Source: Pseudomonas fluorescens
Lineage (GTDB): Bacteria; Pseudomonadota; Gammaproteobacteria; Pseudomonadales; Pseudomonadaceae
Assembly: GCF_040448305.1 (NCBI RefSeq)
Contig: NZ_CP148752.1
Span: forward strand, 6,452,501-6,516,500
Direction: 5' to 3'
Length of the DNA stretch: 64,000 nt
Both the position numbers and the translations under genes were made by a program. Shown piece after piece: positions 59,781 to 64,000 of this stretch (positions within the stretch are counted from its first letter, which is position 1; every line of letters begins with the position of its first letter). The notes beneath the pieces were generated by a model, which searched no databases, had not been told where the DNA came from, and saw nothing but the letters and a program-made list of their open reading frames with translations.

Positions 59781-59990
59781 ATGGAAGACACCGACCTGCA
59801 AGCGCTGATGGCCAGACTCGAGCTGCTGATTACCCGAGTCGAGCAACTTAAGAGTCAAAATGGACTCTTACTAGCTCAGGAAAAGACCTGGCGCGAGGAA
59901 CGCGCGCACCTCATTGAAAAAAACGAAATCGCCCGGCGTAAGGTCGAATCGATGATTTCGCGCCTCAAGGCCCTGGAGCAAGACTCATGA
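59781..59990 (+). CDS. ZapB-like small coiled-coil protein (TIGR02449 type)
   Basis: The 69-residue protein is predicted to be one continuous coiled coil, with heptads of Leu/Ile such as LQALMARLELLITRVEQL and ISRLKALEQ. It overlaps zapA by 4 nt (ATGA). This short form matches the TIGR02449 family found before zapA in gammaproteobacteria. ATG 59781 is chosen over a GTG three codons earlier. It likely cooperates with ZapA at the division ring. Confidence 0.85.
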   Translation: MEDTDLQALMARLELLITRVEQLKSQNGLLLAQEKTWREERAHLIEKNEIARRKVESMISRLKALEQDS

Positions 59991-60304
59991 GTTCAAGCAA
60001 TAGCGTCACCGTGCAGATCCTCGACAAAGAGTATTCGATCATCTGCCCTCAGGAAGAGCGCAGTAACCTCGTCAGCGCCGCCCGTTATCTGGACGGCAAG
60101 ATGCGCGAGATCCGCAGCAGCGGCAAAGTCATCGGCGCCGACCGAATCGCCGTGATGGCCGCGCTGAACATCACCCACGACCTGCTGCACAAGGAAGAAC
60201 GCCCGGATATCCAGGCCAGCGGATCGACCCGCGAACAGGTGCGTGACCTGCTCGATCGCGTCGATCTGGCGCTCGCCACCGATCCGGACGTCACCAAAGG
60301 CTGA
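59987..60304 (+). CDS. zapA: cell division protein ZapA
   Basis: The 105-residue FtsZ-binding protein has VTVQILDKEYSIICPQEER, LVSAARYLDGKMREIRS and DRIAVMAALNITHDLL, the conserved ZapA core. It promotes bundling of FtsZ filaments. It is followed directly by the 6S RNA gene and fau, the order conserved through gammaproteobacteria. Confidence 0.94.
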   Translation: MSSSNSVTVQILDKEYSIICPQEERSNLVSAARYLDGKMREIRSSGKVIGADRIAVMAALNITHDLLHKEERPDIQASGSTREQVRDLLDRVDLALATDPDVTKG

Positions 60305-60323
60305 TTCGCGTCGCCGCTTGCGG

Positions 60324-60329
60324 TATAAT
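60324..60329 (+). promoter_or_regulatory. -10 element of the 6S RNA gene
   Basis: A consensus TATAAT lies 20 nt after the zapA stop and about 7 nt before the expected 5' end of 6S RNA. A matching -35 is weak. Confidence 0.75.
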
Positions 60330-60335
60330 CCCCTC

Positions 60336-60511
60336 ACTCCCTGGGGTGCTTGCCAGTTGGCGATGTCCCTGAGCCGATTTGCTATACCCTGGAGGTTGCA
60401 CGTTGGGCTGGTGTGCATGTCCGCTAGACGGAAAGCCTTAAAGCCTACTGCATCTTCCACCTTGAACTTTCGGGTTCAAGGGCTAAGTCGACAGCGGCAC
60501 ATTCGGGGAGC
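60336..60511 (+). ncRNA. ssrS: 6S RNA
   Basis: The region between zapA and fau contains the roughly 176-nt 6S RNA. The closing stem pairs CTCCC and GTGC near the 5' end with GCAC and GGGAG near 60498-60510. The middle holds the long bulged helix that mimics an open promoter: GCTATACCCTGGAGG on one side and TCCACCTTGAACTTTCGGG on the other. 6S RNA binds sigma-70 RNA polymerase in stationary phase. Ends are approximate. It is probably co-transcribed with or processed from the fau transcript. Confidence 0.92.
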
Positions 60512-60599
60512 CTGATTCCAGTCCAATGCCGGTTTTGATACCGGCGTTGGCGTTTTTACGGGTACGCTTCACGTATCCGCATTGTTGAAGCCCGAATAC

Positions 60600-61205
60600 A
60601 TGACCGAACCTGCGCTGCTCCCCCGCCCGCAACTTCGACGCATGCTGCGCAAGGCCCGCCGCGCACTGACACCCAGTCAGCAGCGCCAGGCCGCTCGCGG
60701 GCTGTACAAGCAATTGGCCCAGCAACCGCTGTTCCGTCGCGCCAGACACATCTCGCTCTACCTGCCCACCGACGGTGAAATCGATCCGCACCTGTTGCTG
60801 CGCGCCGCGCAACGCCGGGGCAAGGCCACCTATCTACCGGTGCTGAGCGCCTGGCCGCGAACCAAAATGGTGTTCCAGCGCATCCGTCCCGGGGAAAAAC
60901 TCAAACCCAACCGCTTCCGCATTCTTGAACCAAGGCACAACCTCGCCCGGCAACGTAAAGTCTGGGCGCTGGATCTGGTGCTTTTACCGTTGGTGGGATT
61001 TGACGATGTCGGTGGACGCCTGGGCATGGGTGGCGGCTTCTATGATCGAAGCCTGGCCTACCTGGCGCGCCGCAATGACTGGCGCAAGCCGACATTGTTG
61101 GGGCTGGCCCATGAGTGTCAGAAGGTGGCGCGATTGGCTCAGGCGAGTTGGGATGTGCCGCTGCAAGGAACGGTGACGGACAAGGCCTGGTATTACGCAG
61201 GTTAG
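60600..61205 (+). CDS. fau: 5-formyltetrahydrofolate cyclo-ligase
   Basis: The 201-residue enzyme starts at ATG 60600 (MTEPALLPRPQLRRMLRKAR). The signature LGMGGGFYDRSLAYL, preceded by DLVLLPLVGFDDVGG, marks the 5-FCL family (ygfA). It converts 5-formyl-THF to 5,10-methenyl-THF using ATP. The link to gcv and the position behind ssrS are conserved. A TTG six codons upstream is a less likely start. Confidence 0.93.
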   Translation: MTEPALLPRPQLRRMLRKARRALTPSQQRQAARGLYKQLAQQPLFRRARHISLYLPTDGEIDPHLLLRAAQRRGKATYLPVLSAWPRTKMVFQRIRPGEKLKPNRFRILEPRHNLARQRKVWALDLVLLPLVGFDDVGGRLGMGGGFYDRSLAYLARRNDWRKPTLLGLAHECQKVARLAQASWDVPLQGTVTDKAWYYAG

Positions 61206-61239
61206 GCGCCACTTCGATCAGTGGCGCGAGGCAACAGGA

Positions 61240-61395
61240 TCAGCGCTTGAAGGCTGTCGACTGTTGCTGCAATTGGGCGAGTTCGACCGGCGCATCGGTC
61301 TTGTTGGCCCACAGGCTTTGGGCATAGCCGGTGGTCACGACGCCAAGTCCAAACAAAATGACCAAAATCCATAGTAAATCCGGTTTGCGTTTCAT
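61240..61395 (-). CDS. 51-residue single-span membrane protein
   Basis: This short ORF runs ATG 61395 to TGA 61240. It begins MKRKPDLLWILVILFGLGVV, a classic basic N-terminus plus a membrane helix, and ends in a short polar, Gln-rich tail (LAQLQQQSTAFKR). A GGGGGG purine stretch lies upstream at ribosome-binding distance. It is convergent with fau, 34 nt past its stop. Codon use is typical. P. aeruginosa has a small gene next to fau at the same place, as I recall. No function is known. Confidence 0.65.
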   Translation of the reverse strand: MKRKPDLLWILVILFGLGVVTTGYAQSLWANKTDAPVELAQLQQQSTAFKR

Positions 61396-61590
61396 CGATT
61401 GCCCCCCAAAGGCACATCAACACGATGACAGCAGCGGTTTCCGTTTGTAGGCCGTGCAGCAGCGTCAAGCTTTAAAGGCCGGCATTTTGCGACAACGCGA
61501 ACCGCTGCGCAAATGCTGACGCCAACCGACTGTCGGTTTGTCATAAAATCGCCGACAAGCTGCCCAATCACCACGCAAGGAGCAAAAGAC

Positions 61591-62043
61591 ATGGCCTATT
61601 GGCTGATGAAATCCGAGCCCGACGAACTCTCGATCAAGGGGCTGGAAAAGCTCGGCAAAACGCGCTGGGACGGGGTTCGCAACTATCAGGCACGCAATTT
61701 CCTGCGGGCCATGGCAGTGGGTGATGAGTTCTTTTTCTATCATTCCAGCTGCCCTGAGCCGGGCATCGCCGGAATCGGCAAGATTGTCGAAGCCGCGTAT
61801 CCGGACCCGACGGCGCTGGAGCCGCAGAGCCATTATTTTGACCCGAAGGCCACCCCGGACAAAAACGCCTGGAGTGCGATCGATGTCGCGCATGTCGAAA
61901 CGTTTGCCCGAGTGCTGAAACTGGATTACCTGAAGCAGCAGACGGCGCTGGCCGAGTTGCCGCTGGTGCAGAAAGGCTCGCGGTTGTCGGTGATGCCCGT
62001 AACCCCCGAGCAGTGGGCGGTGGTCATTGCTTTAAAGCCTTGA
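61591..62043 (+). CDS. EVE domain-containing protein
   Basis: The 150-residue protein is a single EVE domain, in the YTH/PUA-like class. It starts MAYWLMKSEPDELSIKGLE, then WDGVRNYQARNFLRAMAVGD and FFYHSSCPEPGIAGIGKIVE, the aromatic cage that reads modified bases. ATG 61591 has AAGGAG upstream. Single-domain EVE proteins are frequent near folate and zapA loci and bind modified nucleobases; partner and role here are unknown. Confidence 0.92.
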   Translation: MAYWLMKSEPDELSIKGLEKLGKTRWDGVRNYQARNFLRAMAVGDEFFFYHSSCPEPGIAGIGKIVEAAYPDPTALEPQSHYFDPKATPDKNAWSAIDVAHVETFARVLKLDYLKQQTALAELPLVQKGSRLSVMPVTPEQWAVVIALKP

Positions 62044-62062
62044 GTCATTTATCGCCTGGACT

Positions 62063-62166
62063 GGCCTCATCGCGAGCAGGCTCGCTCCCACAGTGGATTT
62101 GTGTTGAAGCACAATCACATATCCACCACAGAACCCTGTGGGAGCGAGCCTGCTCGCGATGAGGCC
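62063..62166. repeat. REPIN with GGCCTCATCGC outer arms
   Basis: GGCCTCATCGCGAGCAGGCT and AGCCTGCTCGCGATGAGGCC are exact complements with a loop of about 50 nt. It lies between the convergent EVE and FliL-like genes. Confidence 0.92.
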
Positions 62167-62185
62167 GGCAGGAGCAGCGAAAACC

Positions 62186-62593
62186 TTACTGAATGATCAG
62201 GTTGTTAAACAACAAATCCTCAACCACCGGCTTGCCGGTTTCATCGTTCATCACCTGCTGGGTCTGCTTCAGGGCTTCCTGACGCAGCTTTTCCTTGGCC
62301 TCGACGTTGTTCATCGTCTCGGTGGTCTGCTGGGCGAACAGTGCGACCAATTGATTGCGGATCAACGGCTCATTGGCCTTCACCGCTTTGGCGGCCTCGT
62401 CACCGGTCACCCGCAACGCCACATCGGCCTTGTAGACCTTGAGTTTCGGCGTGCCGTCCAGCCCGTAGTTACCCACGAATGGCGGGCTCAGGGTGATGTA
62501 ACTGACCTTCGGAGCTGCATCTTCTTTGGCTTCTTCGGCCACCGCTGCCACAGGCAGAGACAGGGCCAGTATCAACATGATCCACGCTTTCAA
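62186..62593 (-). CDS. FliL-like periplasmic protein, outside any flagellar locus
   Basis: The 135-residue protein starts best at TTG 62593, because AAGGAGCG lies 5-12 nt upstream. An internal ATG (62578) is possible. A signal peptide (LKAWIMLILALSLPVAAVA) leads to a FliL-type domain: YITLSPPFVGNYG, LKVYKADVALRVTGDEAAKAV and EPLIRNQLVALFAQQTTE. FliL usually keeps a membrane anchor near the stator; here the sequence could be cleaved. It has no flagellar neighbours. It is divergent from the quinone oxidoreductase. Confidence 0.8.
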   Translation of the reverse strand: MKAWIMLILALSLPVAAVAEEAKEDAAPKVSYITLSPPFVGNYGLDGTPKLKVYKADVALRVTGDEAAKAVKANEPLIRNQLVALFAQQTTETMNNVEAKEKLRQEALKQTQQVMNDETGKPVVEDLLFNNLIIQ

Positions 62594-62743
62594 AATTCGC
62601 TCCTTATCCGGTTTGCGGCCTGGCATAACGACCCGCCGCGCAAGCACAAGCTTATGGCTGACTATCAGGGTCGGGCATGCTCGTTGACCCATCGACCCAC
62701 ACACCTACACTTATCGGCCATCACTCCCAAAGGAATAGCCCTG

Positions 62744-63721
62744 ATGAAAGCCGTGCTGTGCAAAGCCTTCGGCCCTGCCGAATCGCTGGTGCTGGAAGAC
62801 GTCGCCAGTCCTGTCGCGAAGAAGAATGAAATCCTGCTGGACGTGCACGCCGCCGGGGTGAATTTCCCCGACACGTTGATCATCGAGGGCAAATACCAGT
62901 TCAAGCCGCCCTTCCCGTTTTCGCCGGGTGGTGAAGCGGCCGGCGTGGTCAGCGCCGTGGGTGAAAAAGTCAGCCACTTGAAAGTCGGTGACCGGGTCAT
63001 GGCCCTGACCGGCTGGGGCAGCTTTGCCGAGCAGGTTGCCGTGCCGGGCTACAACGTGTTGCCAATCCCGCCGTCCATGGACTTCAACACTGCCGCCGCC
63101 TTCAGCATGACTTACGGCACCTCGATGCACGCCCTCAAGCAGCGCGGCAACCTGCAACCGGGTGAAACCCTGCTGGTGCTTGGTGCCTCCGGCGGTGTCG
63201 GCCTGGCGGCGGTGGAAATCGGCAAAGCCATGGGCGCCCGGGTGATCGCGGCGGCCAGCAGCGCAGAGAAACTCGCCGTGGCCAAGGCTGCCGGCGCCGA
63301 TGAGCTGATCAACTACAGCGAAACCAGCCTGAAGGACGAAATCAAGCGCCTGACCGACGGCCAGGGCGCCGACGTGATCTACGACCCGGTCGGCGGCGAC
63401 CTGTTCGACCAGGCCATCCGCGCCATCGCCTGGAACGGCCGACTGCTGGTGGTCGGCTTCGCCAGCGGGCGCATTCCCGAATTGCCAGTCAACCTGGCCT
63501 TGCTTAAAGGCGCGGCAGTGCTCGGCGTGTTCTGGGGCTCGTTCGCCCAACGCCAGCCGCAAGACAACGCAGCGAACTTCCAGCAGTTGTTTGGCTGGTT
63601 TGCCGAGGGCAAGTTGAAACCGCTGGTGTCGCAGGTTTATCCGCTGAGCAATTCAGCCCAAGCCATCAATGATCTTGGCCAGCGTAAAGCGGTCGGGAAA
63701 GTGGTGGTGCAGGTTCGCTGA
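62744..63721 (+). CDS. NADPH:quinone oxidoreductase family protein
   Basis: The 325-residue medium-chain dehydrogenase lacks the zinc ligands of alcohol dehydrogenases. It has AAGVNFPDTLIIEGKYQ, PFPFSPGGEAAGVVSAVG, GDRVMALTGWGSFAEQV and the NADPH-binding LLVLGASGGVGLAAVEIGKAMGARV in parts. ATG 62744 with AAAGGAAT upstream is the natural start; the open frame continues upstream only by chance. It reduces quinones or enones with NADPH. It ends at a hairpin terminator. Confidence 0.9.
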   Translation: MKAVLCKAFGPAESLVLEDVASPVAKKNEILLDVHAAGVNFPDTLIIEGKYQFKPPFPFSPGGEAAGVVSAVGEKVSHLKVGDRVMALTGWGSFAEQVAVPGYNVLPIPPSMDFNTAAAFSMTYGTSMHALKQRGNLQPGETLLVLGASGGVGLAAVEIGKAMGARVIAAASSAEKLAVAKAAGADELINYSETSLKDEIKRLTDGQGADVIYDPVGGDLFDQAIRAIAWNGRLLVVGFASGRIPELPVNLALLKGAAVLGVFWGSFAQRQPQDNAANFQQLFGWFAEGKLKPLVSQVYPLSNSAQAINDLGQRKAVGKVVVQVR

Positions 63722-63976
63722 ATCTCTATCTGCAATAAAAGCGCGGCCACGCTGCCGCGCTTTCTTGTCATAACAGCGCCCTTCCAAAATACCGGCCTTG
63801 CTGACTGAACCATCCACCTGCACAGTCAGACTGACACGCACCATGCCGGTGACACCCGCCCGATGCAGCGCCACCGGATAAACCGGCTTCGGATTATTCT
63901 CGGGTATCAGGAACACCTCCCCGGCCCTGACATCCAGGGACGCCACCAACACCACCATGCATACCCACCACCGCAT
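63653..63976 (-). CDS. small TonB C-terminal-like protein, probably truncated
   Basis: The 107-codon frame has a signal peptide (VCMVVLVASLDVRAG) and then PVYPVALHRAGVTGMVRVSLTVQVDG, typical of the TonB_C domain up to its second strand. After GILEG the similarity ends: the frame runs through a terminator hairpin and 69 nt into the 3' end of the quinone oxidoreductase gene. The TonB helix and last strands (x-LExAVxxAVxxWRF) are missing. A frame change near 63775 would stop at TGA just before the terminator. It is best seen as a decayed or shortened gene. Confidence 0.5.
   Translation of the reverse strand: MRWWVCMVVLVASLDVRAGEVFLIPENNPKPVYPVALHRAGVTGMVRVSLTVQVDGSVSKAGILEGRCYDKKARQRGRAFIADRDSANLHHHFPDRFTLAKIIDGLG
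63738..63764. terminator. terminator after the quinone oxidoreductase gene
   Basis: AAAGCGCGGC (63738-63747) pairs with GCCGCGCTTT (63754-63763) around a 6-nt loop, with A- and T-rich flanks. It lies 17 nt past the stop. The TonB-like frame reads through it in the other direction. Confidence 0.9.
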
Positions 63977-64000
63977 GTCCCTCTCCCTTCGCCTGCAACG

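Noticed and set aside
7717..62166. Recurrent palindromes considered as a dispersed CRISPR
   Set aside because: They occur singly between genes, kilobases apart, as inverted pairs with no regular spacers and no cas genes. They are REPINs.
62138..62743. A long N-terminal extension of the quinone oxidoreductase
   Set aside because: It overlaps the FliL-like gene and a REPIN. The family start MKAVL at 62744 has its own ribosome-binding site.

Overview
The window is a stretch of chromosome from a fluorescent Pseudomonas (P. fluorescens group). Every recognisable protein is of Pseudomonas type. Several blocks keep the neighbourhood known from P. aeruginosa: serA beside a D-2-hydroxyglutarate dehydrogenase, the spu polyamine cluster, and argA-argE through gcv, ubi, pepP, zapA and 6S RNA to fau. 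Sixteen GC-rich paired REP palindromes (REPINs) of the GAGCCTGCTCGC type lie between genes; one is split by the only mobile element.

Layout. 0-3 kb: two tandem SdiA-regulated-domain genes (the first cut by the window edge) and a complete IS110-family element inserted in a REP arm. 3-11 kb: FAH-family hydrolase, D-2-hydroxyglutarate dehydrogenase divergent from serA, and small periplasmic or metabolic genes. 11-16 kb: a penicillin-acylase-family protein and a GlxA-type regulator divergent from an HD-domain protein. 16-27.5 kb: the polyamine cluster spuBCDEFGH, divergent spuI, a decayed spuA and a TetR regulator. 27.7-38 kb: a sulfur-starvation block made of ssuEADCBF, an LsfA-type 1-Cys peroxiredoxin, two OprD porins and an unaccompanied tauA. 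38-43.5 kb: argA, argE, a CYTH/CHAD protein and an Lrp regulator. 43.5-52 kb: an unaccompanied GspE-type ATPase, an SPFH/NfeD pair, a DUF2388 protein and the glycine cleavage genes gcvP, gcvH and gcvT. 52-64 kb: a ferric-iron ABC importer, the pepP-ubiH-(40-aa ORF)-ubiI operon, ygfB, a ZapB-like protein with zapA, 6S RNA and fau, an EVE protein, a FliL-like protein, a quinone oxidoreductase and a TonB-like fragment.

The most striking observation is in the IS110 element. Its 204-nt left non-coding end can be read by eye as a bridge RNA. One loop carries 7-nt guides matching both sides of the REP target. A second loop carries shorter guides matching the element's own joined ends. Both sets meet at a CT core that is present at both insertion boundaries. 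A second theme is sulfur economy: predicted mature SsuA, TauA and one OprD porin contain no Met or Cys at all, and the peroxiredoxin keeps only its start Met and catalytic Cys. The two porin upstream regions and the lsfA upstream region also share an AAAAGAAT motif.

No prophage, CRISPR array, tRNA, rRNA or defence island is visible. Calls rest on reading the sequence and on recalled family features; no database search was run.
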